Assembly (NCBI GenBank): GCA_009760885.1
Contig: CM019693.1
Location: 47,250,751-47,314,750, forward strand
Length of the DNA stretch: 64,000 nucleotides
From: Achatina immaculata
Taxonomy: Eukaryota; Mollusca; Gastropoda; Stylommatophora; Achatinidae
Reading direction: 5' to 3'
Shown in pieces: positions 9,910 to 19,584 of the stretch; position 1 is the first letter of the stretch; each line of letters starts with the position of its first letter. The notes beneath the pieces are model-generated. The model did not search any database. It was not told the DNA's origin and saw only the letters and a program-made list of their open reading frames with translations. The position numbers were made by a program, and so were the translations under genes.

Positions 9910-10880
9910 AGAGATATCTTTTGCTCTCACACATGTGGGATATCTTTTACTCTCACACATGTGGGATATCTTTTACTCTCACACATGTGGGATATCTTTT
10001 ACTCTCACACATGTGGGATATCTTTTACTCTCACACATGTGGGATATCTTTTACTCTCACACATGTGGGATATCTTTTACTCTCACACATGTGGGATATC
10101 TTTTACTCTCACACATGTGGGATATCTTTTGCTCTCACACATGTGGGATATCGTTTACTCTCACACATGTGGGATATCTTTTACTCTCACACATGTGGGA
10201 TATCTTTTACTCTCACACATGTGGGATATCTTTTACTCTCACACATGTGGTATATCTTTTACTCTGACACATGTGGGATATCTTTTACTCTCACACATGC
10301 TAGATTTGTTAAAGAAAACAAGGGATATCTTATACTCTTACACATGCTAGATTTGTTCAAGAAAACAAGGGATGTCTTTTACTCTCACACATGTGGTATA
10401 TCTTTTACTCTGACACATGTGGGATATCTTTTACTCTCACACATGCTAGATTTGTTAAAGAAAACAAGGGATATCTTATACTCTTACACATGCTAGATTT
10501 GTTCAAGAAAACAAGGGATATCTTTTACTCTCACACATGTGGAATATTGTATACTCTCACAAATGTGGGATGTCTTTTACTCTCACACATGTGGTATATC
10601 TTTTACTGTGACACATGTGGGATATCTTTTACTCTCACACATGTGGTATATCTTTTACTCTCACACATGTGGGATATCTTTTACTCTGACACATATGGCA
10701 TATCTTATACTCTCACACATGTGGCATATCTTATACTCTCACACATGTGGCATATCTTATACTCTCACACATGTGGCATATCTTATACTTTCACACATGT
10801 GGCATATCTTATACTCTCACACATGTGGCATATCTTATACTCTCACACATATGTCATATCTTATACTCTTACACACGCTA
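9910..10880. repeat. 26-bp satellite (TCTCACACATGTGGGATATC)
   Basis: More than thirty units of about 26 bp. Subfamilies differ at ATGTGGGATATC, ATGTGGTATATC and ATGTGGCATATC, and inserts of GCTAGATTTGTTCAAGAAAAC break the array. Since 26 is not a multiple of 3 and the unit lacks stops, all three plus frames stay open for 110-190 codons. These are repeat artefacts, not genes. Confidence 0.93.
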
Positions 10881-10949
10881 TATTTGTTCAAGAAAACAAA
10901 GGATCTGTTAATCACTCACAGTCTGAAAACTAGTTGGTTGTATATTATC

Positions 10950-11270
10950 TGATATCCCTCATCGGTCATATTTTATGTTGTCTGATATCCCTCATCGGTC
11001 ATATTTTATGTTGTCTGATATCCCTCATCGGTCATATTTTATGTTGTCTGATATCCCTCATCAGTCATATTTTATGTTGTCTGGTATCTCTCATCAGTCA
11101 TACTTTATGTTGTCAGATATCTCTCATCAGTCATACTTTATGTTGTCTGGTATCTCTCATCAGTCATACTTTATGTTGTCAGATATCTCTCATCAGTCAT
11201 ACTTTATGTTGTCAGATATCGCTCATCAGTCATACTTTATGTTGTCTATATCTGTCATTATGTTATGTCA
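10950..11270. repeat. 33-bp satellite (GTTGTCTGATATCCCTCATC)
   Basis: About ten 33-bp units in two alternating forms (TCTGATATCCC, TCAGATATCTC). The length is a multiple of 3, so an artefactual 11-residue periodic ORF results. Copies occur at 15538-15830 and 16221-16450, always just upstream of the GLOD4 exon that starts at 15982 or 16594. Confidence 0.92.
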
Positions 11271-11378
11271 CATTAGTCTTGCAGTCATACATTTAGTTGC
11301 CTGAGATCTCATTAGTCATGAAGTCATATTTTATACTGTCTAATATTTATCATCAATCATACTTTATGTTGTCTGATC

Positions 11379-13670
11379 TCTCTCTCTCTCTGAACCTTAA
11401 GTGCCCAGGGCACATGGGGCTTCCGCAAGGGTTTTCCACAAATGCCTGTCTTTCGCCTTTTTTTCTGCTCTTGCCCAGGTGAGCCCTCTATTGCTCAACA
11501 TCCTTTCTGTTGTTCTTCTCCATGTCTCTTTTGGTCTACCCTTACTTCTGCTCCCCTGTGGTGTCCATCTTAGTGCTATTTTTGGTAGTGAGTTGTCAGT
11601 CATTCGGAGCACATGTCCCAACCATCGCCATCGTCTTTCCTCAATAATTGTTGTCAGTGGTTTCATCTGCATTTCTGCCAATAAGATGTTATTTCTTATG
11701 GTGTTTGGCCAAAATATTTTTTTAATTCTACGTAAACATTTAGTCTGGAAAGAATTCAACTTGTTTTCTATGGTTTTGGTGATTTTCCAGCATTCACTTC
11801 CATAGAGTAGTACACTTAGAACATTACTCTTAAATATCCTGATTTTCATATTTATGCTTAGTTTATTTGATTTCCATATATTCTGCAGCATTGCAAAAGC
11901 CTGGTTTGCTTTAGTAAGTCTGCTGCTGATGTCCTCTGTGCTGTCTCCATTTTCTACTACTCTGCTGCCAAGGTATACAAATTCGTTGACCTCCTCCACT
12001 AACTTGTTATCTACTCTGAGTACATTTCTGTTGTTCACATTTTGCTTCATTAACTTTGTCTTTCCTACGTTGATCTTTAGTCCTATGTTGTTTGCATTCT
12101 GGGTTAACTTGTTTATTTTATCTTGCATATCTTTGTGACTGCTTGATAATAGACAAATGTCGTCCGCAAAGTCAAGGTCCTCCAGCACTGTGTTAAGGGT
12201 CCATTGTAATCCTCTGCGTTTGTCTGATGTTGCCTCCTTCATTAACCAGTCTACTGCCAAGATAAATAATGTTGGTGATAGTACACATCCCTGTTTCACT
12301 CCTGTTTGTACCCTAAAGCTGCTGGAGGTATGTTCTCCACAGATAACTTTGCACTGAAAACCCTCGTATAGGGCTTTGATTACATTAACTATTTTATGGG
12401 GGAGGCCATGCCATCTTAGGATTTTCCACAGTGCATCTCTGTTGACACTGTCAAAGGCTTTCTCAAAATCTATGAATAATGCATATGTTGTGCTATGCCA
12501 TTCATTTGCCTGTTCTAATATTTGTCTAAGTACAAATATATGGTCTATGCATGATCTTCCTTTCCTAAATCCTGCCTGCTCTTTCCGAAGTTTTTCCTCA
12601 AGTGTTGGTACAATTCTGTTGATGATTATTCTGCAAAATACTTTACTAGTGAGTGGCAGTAGGGTAATGCCTCTCCAGTTCCCGCAATATCTGAGGTCAC
12701 CCTTCTTTGGTAGTTTTACTATAAGACCAGTTTTCCACTCCTCTGGGGCTTTCTCTAAATCCCAAATTTGTTGTAATATCCGGCAAAGTTGTTTTGGTGT
12801 TTCTGTTTCTTCTGCTTTCAACATCTCAGCAGTCACTTCATCTTCACCTGGTGCCCTGTCTGATTTTAGCATCTTTATCGCCTCTTTTACTTCATTTATT
12901 GTTATTGGTCCTGTATTGATATTTAGTTCCGCTTTTGCTTCAGGTATATCTATTGCTTGTGCTGCTTGTGTTCTGTTTAGTAGGGTGTTAAAGTGTTCCC
13001 TCCATCTTTCAATTTTTTCTCTTTCTCCACTGACCAGTTGTCCATTTTGTGTTCTTACTGCACTTTCACATCTTGTATTGAAGTTACCTGTCATCTGCTT
13101 TGTGATTTTATATATGGTTTTCATGTCATTTGTATATGCTGCTTTCTCTGCTGTCTCTGCTAAGTTGTCATAATACTGACGTTTATCTTGACGGCATGAT
13201 TCCTTCACTTCTTTGTCTTTTTGTGCATAATTACTTAAAACTCGTTCTTTAAGCCGTTGTGATTTGGTGTTCAGTAATTTTTTCTTGATTTCTTTTCTTT
13301 GCTCTATCTTTTCCCATGTGGTCTCACTTATCCATTCCTCTTTTCTCCTTTTCCGATATCCCAGCACCTCTTTTGCTGTTTCCTGTAGTGTTTTATTGAA
13401 CTCTAATATGGACATTTCTGCTTCGTCTTGTAGGACACTGAAGCGGTTCTTAAGTATTATTGAGAATTCATTTCTTGTTTGCTGGTCTATCAGTTTTCTT
13501 GTATCAAAATGTATCTTTCTGTGTTCTCCGATTCTGGCTTTCCTTAATTTTAGTTTTATTTTTGCTACCAGAAGGTTGTGATCACTTCCTATATCTGCTC
13601 CTTTCCTTGCTCGCACATCTTGTAGTGACCGTTTCCACTTGTTGTTTATTAGTATGTGATCGATTTGGAT
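11379..13670 (-). mobile_element. RTE-1 LINE, 5'-truncated copy
   Basis: Minus-strand RTE retrotransposon that starts inside the endonuclease domain (QIDHILI) and runs to a (CT)n tail at 11379-11392, i.e. (AG)n on its own strand. The RT reading frame is complete. The right flank is the large duplicate (TTATTAGATTAG at 13671, same as 7903), so the insertion lies at the junction of two long repeats. Confidence 0.92.
11397..13670 (-). CDS. RTE-1 endonuclease-reverse transcriptase, C-terminal 75 percent
   Basis: An uninterrupted frame of about 757 codons; the 5' end is missing, so there is no genuine start. In order it shows the end of the AP-endonuclease domain (GSDHNLLVAKIKLKL), a linker, the RT fingers (LPKKGDLRYCGNWRGITLLP), AGFRKGRSCIDH, motif A (FIDFEKAFDSVNR), motif B (TGVKQGCVLSPTLF), motif C (LDFADDICLLSS), YLGSRVVENGD, a thumb with LYGSECWKIT, and the RTE C-terminus (GHVLRM...GRPKETWRRT). 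Proteins of this kind copy their RNA by target-primed reverse transcription. The lack of stops implies a young insertion, but without promoter and N-terminus it should be inactive. Confidence 0.9.
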   Translation of the reverse strand: MQIDHILINNKWKRSLQDVRARKGADIGSDHNLLVAKIKLKLRKARIGEHRKIHFDTRKLIDQQTRNEFSIILKNRFSVLQDEAEMSILEFNKTLQETAKEVLGYRKRRKEEWISETTWEKIEQRKEIKKKLLNTKSQRLKERVLSNYAQKDKEVKESCRQDKRQYYDNLAETAEKAAYTNDMKTIYKITKQMTGNFNTRCESAVRTQNGQLVSGEREKIERWREHFNTLLNRTQAAQAIDIPEAKAELNINTGPITINEVKEAIKMLKSDRAPGEDEVTAEMLKAEETETPKQLCRILQQIWDLEKAPEEWKTGLIVKLPKKGDLRYCGNWRGITLLPLTSKVFCRIIINRIVPTLEEKLRKEQAGFRKGRSCIDHIFVLRQILEQANEWHSTTYALFIDFEKAFDSVNRDALWKILRWHGLPHKIVNVIKALYEGFQCKVICGEHTSSSFRVQTGVKQGCVLSPTLFILAVDWLMKEATSDKRRGLQWTLNTVLEDLDFADDICLLSSSHKDMQDKINKLTQNANNIGLKINVGKTKLMKQNVNNRNVLRVDNKLVEEVNEFVYLGSRVVENGDSTEDISSRLTKANQAFAMLQNIWKSNKLSINMKIRIFKSNVLSVLLYGSECWKITKTIENKLNSFQTKCLRRIKKIFWPNTIRNNILLAEMQMKPLTTIIEERRWRWLGHVLRMTDNSLPKIALRWTPQGSRSKGRPKETWRRTTERMLSNRGLTWARAEKKAKDRHLWKTLAEAPCALGT

Positions 13671-13792
13671 TTATTAGATTAGTTACCTCTCATGTAGTTC
13701 ATTATCCTACATTTGTGAATGTGATATTTTCATCTTGCATTCTTAGATATTTTTTCATGTAATTTGTATACTTATATATTTCAGATAGTTTT

Positions 13793-13840
<48 letters not shown>

Positions 13841-13983
13841 GTAATTTTTATACTTATATTAAATTGAGTGTGTGGGAATAATGAAAGATGGTGTGATAAA
13901 GGGCAGAATGTAAGACGGACCTGCACAGCCAATTTTTCACCTTTTTAAAATAAAGATCATTCATTCAGTCATTCGTTTAGTAC

Positions 13984-14713
13984 TGATGTGTTTGTTTTTC
14001 AGTAAAGGTTTCATTTGTCCATTGACCTGATTTACTTTATTGCATCTGTTCTCAATCTCAGCGTCAATTTTCCCTGAGGATGACATTATGCTACCTAGAT
14101 ATTTGAAATGTTTCACTTGTTTCAAGTGCTGGTTGTCTAGGATGATATTATGCTACCTAGATATTTGAAATGTTTCACTTGTTTCAAGTGCTGGTTGTCT
14201 AGGATGATATTATGCTACCTAGATATTTGAAATGTTTCACTTGTTTCAAGAGCTGGTCATCTAGGATGATATTATGTTACCTAGATATTTGAAATATTTC
14301 ACTTGTTTCAAGAGCTGGTTGTCTAGGAGGATCTATGTTAGATTTCTTCTCTTGCTATGGTCATGACTTCCATTTACTCAGCCCTGATCTTCATGTTGTG
14401 GCTTAGACATGCCCTTGCTAAGTTATCTGTGTTCTGCTTTAGGTCTTTCTCTGATGTGGCTATGAGTACTTGATCATCAGCAAAAAGGAGTTTGTTTATG
14501 GTCCACCTATTGGGTGTGTCTTCTGGAAGGTGTTGTTATCAGTATTGTTTCTAGGATTGCGCTGTGGTAGAATTTTTACTGTGTATGCAGATAATGTCAG
14601 TGTATGTTATGAATAGTAAGGGAGATAGTACACAGCCCTGCCTCACTCCAGATTTTATGATGAATGGTTCAGAGTGTCCCACATTTGATCTAACTGTACA
14701 CTGACTGTTTTCA
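13984..14713 (-). mobile_element. RTE-6 LINE relic, duplicate
   Basis: Near-identical copy of 8226-8955, including [14 protein letters not shown] and the four 62-bp repeats. It belongs to the large duplication, not to an independent insertion. Confidence 0.82.
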
Positions 14714-14715
14714 TA

Positions 14716-15148
14716 TACAGGGTGTTCCGTAACTGCACTAACCCAGTATCGATTCCGGTTTCATTTCATTCCTTTGCATGTCCCTTGCGGAACTTTGCCT
14801 CCCAAACAGCACTCCTGTAGGCCTCTCGGTTGTGAGCAAGATGGCCTGCTGCTGCTGCATCCATTTCCAGATCATCAATGATGTCTTGCAGCCATCTTCG
14901 TTTCGGTCTTCCTCTTTTTCTTTTTCCCATTATGTATCCTTCCAATACGGTCTTCTCTAAATTATCATGACGTTTAATGTGGCCAAAATATGCTTAACAG
15001 TTGAATGCAGTGAATGTTACACAACAGCAGGCTTCAACACACTAACGTACGCAGGTAGATGTGGCTAGATACCGCAGTCATTAAGATATCACTACAATAC
15101 CAGAATGGATACTGGGTTAGTGCACAGTTATTTTCTGAATGCACCGTA
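14716..15148. mobile_element. Mariner-type MITE with RTE-3 fragment, duplicate
   Basis: Copy of 8958-9390 carried by the large duplication. Confidence 0.6.
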
Positions 15149-15191
15149 GATTTTTGCATTGGTTGATCAGATAAGATTCACATAGGCATGA

Positions 15192-15475
15192 ATGACACAT
15201 GTGGTATATCTTTACTGTGACACATGTGGGATATCTTTTACTCTCACACATGTGGTATATCTTTTACTCTCACACATGTGGGATATCTTTTACTCTGACA
15301 CATATGGCATATCTTATACTCTCACACATGTGGCATATCTTATACTCTCACACATGTGGCATATCTTATACTCTCACACATGTGGCATATCTTATACTTT
15401 CACACATGTGGCATATCTTATACTCTCACACATGTGTCATATCTTATACTCTTACACACGCTATATTTGTTCAAG
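15192..15475. repeat. 26-bp satellite, short copy
   Basis: About eleven units, matching the right end of the array at 9910-10880. Confidence 0.9.
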
Positions 15476-15981
15476 AAAACAAAGGATCTGTTAATCACTC
15501 ACAGTCTGAAAACTAGTTGGTTGTATATTATCTGATATCCCTCATCGGTCATATTTTATGTTGTCTGATATCCCTCATCGGTCATATTTTATGTTGTCTG
15601 ATATCCCTCATCGGTCATATTTTATGTTGTCTGATATCCCTCATCAGTCATATTTTATGTTGTCTGGTATCTCTCATCATTCATACTTTATGTTGTCAGA
15701 TATCTCTCATCAGTCATACTTTATGTTGTCTGGTATCTCTCATCAGTCATACTTTATGTTGTCAGATATCTCTCATCAGTCATACTTTATGTTGTCAGAT
15801 ATCGCTCATCAGTCATACTTTATGTTGTCTATATCTGTCATTATGTTATGTCACATTAGTCTTGCAGTCATACTTTTAGTTGCCTGAGATCTCATTAGTC
15901 ATGAAGTCATATTTTATACTGTCTAATATTTATCATCAATCATACTTTATGTTGTCTGATACCTCATACATTTTGTGACAG

Positions 15982-16068
15982 GATGGACATGAGATCTGCT
16001 ATGTAGGAGCTGAAGCATTCCATCAGCTGTCTCAAGTAGACCCAAGCGCTGATAGTCTGCTAGATCAG
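15982..16068 (+). pseudogene. GLOD4: GLOD4 penultimate exon, duplicate with damaged donor
   Basis: Identical in coding content to 16594-16680 and preceded by the same acceptor TTTTGTGACAG. The donor has lost one G: the exon end reads AGATCAGTGAGA instead of AGATCAGGTGAGA. Splicing at the remaining GT would drop one exon base and break the frame into the last exon. Intact donors of the same type follow at 35-bp spacing. Including this copy together with the other would insert 29 extra residues. It is probably a decoy or non-functional copy; RNA is needed to tell. Confidence 0.8.
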
Positions 16069-16205
16069 TGAGATAACCAACACTGATAGTCTGCTAGATC
16101 AGGTGAGATAACCAGCACTGATAGTCTGCTAGATTAGGTGAGATAACCAGCACTGATAGTCTGCTAGATCAGGTGAGATAACCAGCACTGATAGTCTGCT
16201 AGATC
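16047..16205 (+). repeat. 35-bp splice-donor minisatellite, copy 1
   Basis: Five units of ACTGATAGTCTGCTAGATCA + GGTGAGATAACCAGC. The unit is the last 21 nt of the GLOD4 exon plus 14 nt of the intron, so each unit holds a CAG|GTGAGA (or TAG|GTGAGA) donor. The first, native donor is damaged. Confidence 0.9.
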
Positions 16206-16220
16206 AGGTGAGATAACCAG

Positions 16221-16450
16221 CATCGGTCATATTTTATGTTGTCTGATATCCCTCATCAGTCATATTTTATGTTGTCTGGTATCTCTCATCAGTCATACTT
16301 TATGTTGTCAGATATCTCTCATCAGTCATACTTTATGTTGTCTGGTATCTCTCATCAGTCATACTTTATGTTGTCAGATATCTCTCATCAGTCATACTTT
16401 ATGTTGTCAGATATCGCTCATCAGTCATACTTTATGTTGTCTATATCTGT
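16221..16450. repeat. 33-bp satellite, third copy
   Basis: Seven units of the 33-bp family, part of the 612-bp duplication, directly 5' of the intact penultimate GLOD4 exon. Confidence 0.9.
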
Positions 16451-16593
16451 CATTATGTTATGTCACATTAGTCTTGCAGTCATACATTTAGTTGCCTGAG
16501 ATCTCATTAGTCATGAAGTCATATTTTATACTGTCTAATATTTATCATCAATCATACTTTATGTTGTCTGATACCTCATACATTTTGTGACAG

Positions 16594-16680
16594 GATGGAC
16601 ATGAGATCTGCTATGTAGGAGCTGAAGCATTCCATCAGCTGTCTCAAGTAGACCCAAGCGCTGATAGTCTGCTAGATCAG
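16594..16680 (+). CDS. GLOD4: GLOD4 penultimate exon
   Basis: 87 nt, 29 codons, phase 0 on both sides, acceptor TTTTGTGACAG, donor GATCAG|GTGAGA. The translation begins [16 protein letters not shown] and ends [10 protein letters not shown]. It closely follows the GLOD4 C-terminal segment (DGHEICFVGDEAF in vertebrates), part of the last VOC/glyoxalase-like module. It joins in phase to ILADP upstream and AISADKSDEWF downstream. The donor is the first of at least six near-identical donors at 35-bp spacing. Reading through it would add Val-Arg and stop (GTG AGA TAA). Confidence 0.93.
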
Positions 16681-16880
16681 GTGAGATAACCAACACTGAT
16701 AGTCTGCTAGATCAGGTGAGATAACCAGCACTGATAGTCTGCTAGATTAGGTGAGATAACCAGCACTGATAGTCTGCTAGATCAGGTGAGATAACCAGCA
16801 CTGATAGTCTGCTAGATCAGGTGAGATAACCAGCACTGATAGTTTGCTAGATCAGGTGAGATAACCAGCACTGATAGTAA
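16660..16880 (+). repeat. 35-bp splice-donor minisatellite, main copy
   Basis: Six well-conserved 35-bp units, each with GATCAG|GTGAGA or a close variant, starting from the native exon end. Diverged units continue to 17170 and again at 18090-18235, on both sides of an inserted retroelement relic. The array therefore predates that insertion. Confidence 0.92.
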
Positions 16881-17170
16881 CAACATATTGATAGCAACAA
16901 TACACTGGTTGTCTACTGTATCAGATGAGGTAACTACCAGCAGTACACTGATAGTCTTCTAAACCATTTTGAGATAACTAGCAGTAATACACTGATATTC
17001 AGCTAAATCATTTCAAATAGTTATAATACACTTATATTCTGTTGCATACGATGAGATAACTAGCAACAATACATTGAAAGTCTGTGAAATTGGGTGAGAT
17101 AAGCAACAATACACTGATAGTCTACAAAATAGGTGAGATAACAAGCAACAATACACTGAGAGTCTACAAA
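16881..17170 (+). repeat. Diverged continuation of the 35-bp array
   Basis: Degenerate units of about 40 bp with GATAGTCT...GTGAGATAA(C/G)...CAACAATACACT. The drift from the sharp units near the exon is gradual. Confidence 0.75.
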
Positions 17171-18090
17171 CATTAGAACATGTGCTGTCAGCATGCAGAG
17201 TATCATTAGGTCAAGGACACTACACCTGGTGGCACAGCAGAGTGTTGCAAGAACTAGTAGCCATTGTAGACAGGGCAAAAAGATAAAGCAAATAACAGCA
17301 AAAGAGTTGAGATCCCACCTAAATACTTCATAGGCACTGGTACGACATCAGATATTGAAATCAGGGACATTCCCATACCATCACTGCTAGATAGTGGAAA
17401 TGACTGGGATGTGATAGTGGACCTACCAGGAAGAAGAGAATACCCAACTGCCATTAAGAACACAGGAATGCGTCCAGACATTGTAGTGTACTCCATAGAA
17501 AAACAGGAACTAATAATGATTGAGCTTACGGTTCCGTACGAAACAAGAATAGAGGAGCAACATCTGTTCAGATGTGAGAACTACAATGACCTGGTCAAGC
17601 AACTGAGGCAGGGGGCAGGAGTCAGGGCAAAAGTGATAGCTGTAGAAGTTGGAGCGAGAGGATTCATAGCAACAACAGCATACGACCTGTGTAAGCAATT
17701 GGGCATAAAGGGACAAGCAAGAGCAAGGGCATTGAAAAGCCTTTCAGAAACAGCAGAAAAGGATTCATGCTGGCTGTGGAGTATGCGAAACAAGCATTGA
17801 GAACATAAATAAATTCACTTGTCGCTGCCAACACCAGTCCTTCATGGCTAAAATCGCTAAAGACGCACTTCAAAGTGCAGTGCCAACTCAGTCCCGGGAC
17901 AAAAAAGCAACAACTCACAAGACCTCTGGGAGTCATGAGCCAGAGGGGCCCACCCCCCCCCCCTTAGAATGTCAGGAGTTTAATAGGGCCGAAACACTTG
18001 TCTGGGGGGGGGGGGGAATACTTCCTCTGATGATCTGAAAGAGTTGTGTTGTTGTTCCACTCTCTGTAGTAGAGAGTTTCCTGCATACTA
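17171..18090 (+). mobile_element. Non-LTR retroelement 3' part with PD-(D/E)XK-type C-terminus
   Basis: A 5'-truncated relic inside the 35-bp satellite. It begins in a coding stretch (LEHVLSACRVSLGQGHYTWW) just downstream of an RT domain and ends with a 3' region holding C-runs, G-runs and TACTTCCTCTGATGATCTG. The same 3' tail occurs at 40835-40915 and 43555-43630, and a second coding copy at 32091. The likely source is an R2/NeSL-like LINE that uses a restriction-like endonuclease. The clade is inferred. Confidence 0.72.
17290..17800 (+). CDS. Retroelement restriction-like endonuclease domain (partial)
   Basis: An open frame of about 170 codons follows a one-base frameshift near 17285 that separates it from LACRVSLGQGHYTWW upstream. 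It reads VEIPPKYFIGTGTTSD, then DWDVIVDLPGRREYP, MRPDIVVYS, LIMIELTVPYETRIEE, and ends AEKDSCWLWSMRNKH. RPD...(14 residues)...ELT fits the PD-(D/E)XK layout of restriction-like endonucleases that nick target DNA in R2-group elements. In other animals this domain also appears fused to RT-derived proteins. There is no start codon of its own, so it is a relic of a longer ORF. Confidence 0.7.
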
Positions 18091-18240
18091 CAAAACAGAT
18101 GAGGTAACAAGCAATAACACACTGAGAGTCTACAAAATAGGTGATTTAATAAGCAACAGTACACTTAGTCTATGAAATAGGTGAGATAACAGGCAACAAT
18201 ACACTGATAGTCTACAAAATAGGTGAGATTGGCTAATATA
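18091..18240 (+). repeat. Diverged 35-41 bp units, right side
   Basis: GAGAGTCTACAAAATAGGTGA units, the continuation of the exon-derived array on the far side of the inserted retroelement. Confidence 0.72.
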
Positions 18241-18420
18241 ATATACTGATTCACTGCTTCTTTTAAGTCACTTCAAAATTGTGAGTTAAGATGACAATAT
18301 CTTGTCACATTTTATTTATGTCATATGATATTGTCACCACAGGTACATGCTCTATAAGCTTACAGATTAATTTTGTGTGAATGGACATTTTGGTTACTTG
18401 ATTATCATGTTTGTCCCCAG

Positions 18421-18486
18421 GCAATATCTGCAGACAAAAGTGATGAGTGGTTTGCAAAGAAAGGCAAATCCAAAGAAAAGGCATAA
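18421..18486 (+). CDS. GLOD4: GLOD4 last coding exon
   Basis: Acceptor TTTGTCCCCAG. 21 codons, AISADKSDEWFAKKGK then SKEKA, and stop TAA at 18484-18486. ADKSDEWFAK is the conserved C-terminal end of GLOD4. It is in phase with the exon at 16594. It is the only host exon in the window not touched by a duplication. Confidence 0.94.
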   Translation, partial: AISADKSDEWFAKKGKSKEKA

Positions 18487-19050
18487 GAGGGAGGGATTTC
18501 CATGTGCCACAGTGTGCTGATATGTGAGGTTCTGGCATTAGAATTATGCATATTTTATTGTTTAAGAAGGATTGTTATGACATATGATATCAGAGAATTC
18601 AGCACACAGTGTGTTGTGTGGGACAAGGAAGTTGACCTTCATTGTTCCTTCTTGTTCTGAGGAGCATGTTCGTAAATCTCAAGAGTGGTGCCTTATCTTC
18701 CTTAAATTCTCACTTTAGCTTCTGTAAATAACTTTTTCTTTTGCTTGACTATAATTTGTTCCATATCCTTGTTCATGTTCATTTCCTTTGACCTTTTTCA
18801 CTTTTTCATCGGTTCTTTGAAATAGCAACAGTCAGCACTACTGTTCTCCACTCATCCTTTCCCGTTGTTCTAGTCTCTAGCTGACCAAAATCCAGGCTTA
18901 GCTGCCTCTCTTACTCCTCACCAGCAGCCATACTCTGCCCAGCTTCCTCAGAGAGAGTGGAGAGTCTCCGTGTTTTCTTTTATGTTTTCCTTGATAAAGC
19001 CAGGTTATATAATATATTTTATAATAAAAACCAAAATATTGGGTTATTAT
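18487..19050 (+). other. GLOD4 3' untranslated region (probable)
   Basis: No coding signal. The first AATAAA after the stop is at 19023-19028, which would give a 3' UTR of about 550 nt. The exact cleavage site is unknown. Confidence 0.6.
19023..19028 (+). terminator. Candidate GLOD4 polyadenylation signal
   Basis: AATAAA about 540 nt after the GLOD4 stop codon, with T-rich sequence downstream (GGGTTATTATTGTTGCC). Confidence 0.5.
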
Positions 19051-19377
19051 TGTTGCCTTTCATAACCATTTCATTACCCTTTTATGACTAATTGTTCTTC
19101 TTTCCTTCTGTTCTGTACCAGTTTTCATAAAACTGCACCATACACCTCCTCCTTCTAACTGCACTTATAACTCGTTGTGTCTAAAGACTTGTGATATCAA
19201 AACGCTTCTGTAGCAGGTTCATGTTTGGTTTGACGTGGGTGGCCAGAGGAACTAGCTACAACTTATGGTGTAGTTTCCATATCTAGTACCAGGAGTAGAT
19301 ATTAATATAGTAAGACTGTTGATGACTGTCATAAAGTACTTCTTTCTTGGAACACACAATAATTAGTGTATGAGTAT

Positions 19378-19530
19378 ATATAACTATACATGAAGCCACT
19401 GCAGTAAAGCTATGATACCAGAGTGTATAAACTAGGGAAAAAGTATAAACAGCTTTATTACTTAAACTGCTTGTGTACTCGTTAAGTAATAAAGCTGTTC
19501 CTACTTTTTTCCTAGTTTATACATTCTTTC
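19378..19530. mobile_element. Inverted pair of PLE ends (hairpin)
   Basis: GTGTATAAACTAGGGAAAAA...CAGCTTTATTACTTAA (about 19422-19466) is inverted at 19479-19525 (TTAAGTAATAAAGCTGTTCC...TTTATACATTC). The same GTTAAGTAATAAAGCTGCTCC end marks the PLE copies at 42045, 51825 and 57246. The left neighbour (AGTAAAGCTATGATACCAG) matches the inverse of 42095-42125. It is a solo terminal remnant of the Penelope-like element. Confidence 0.7.
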
Positions 19531-19584
19531 ATGGAAATCATACTACTTCTTTCAAAAGAACACATGAATGTTCCAGGGAGGATA

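Larger units (their letters stand above)
7903..11378. repeat. Large duplication, copy 1
   Basis: Matches 13671-15960. The offset is about 5768 at the left end and 4583 near 10934, because copy 2 lacks about 9436-10600. It contains part of the LINE 3' end, RTE-6, the MITE and the 26-bp and 33-bp satellites. Confidence 0.88.
13671..15960. repeat. Large duplication, copy 2 (internally deleted)
   Basis: Repeats 7903-9435, then jumps at about 15193 to sequence equivalent to 10602-11378. The (TA)n run at 13798-13838 is shorter than in copy 1. Copy 2 continues into the GLOD4 exon (GTCTGATACCTCATAC), the path that RTE-1 interrupts in copy 1. Confidence 0.87.
15609..16220. repeat. 612-bp tandem duplication, copy 1 (contains GLOD4 exon)
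   Basis: Repeated at 16221-16832 with a 612-bp offset. It includes the 33-bp satellite, the whole penultimate GLOD4 exon and the start of the splice-donor minisatellite. Confidence 0.9.

Noticed and set aside
9895..11300. Overlapping ORFs of 100-190 codons with periodic peptides
   Set aside because: They are translations of 26-bp and 33-bp satellites and have no non-repeat part or domain.
11401..13762. Plus-strand ORFs (up to 265 codons) opposite RTE-1
   Set aside because: Antisense shadows of the intact RTE-1 reverse transcriptase frame.
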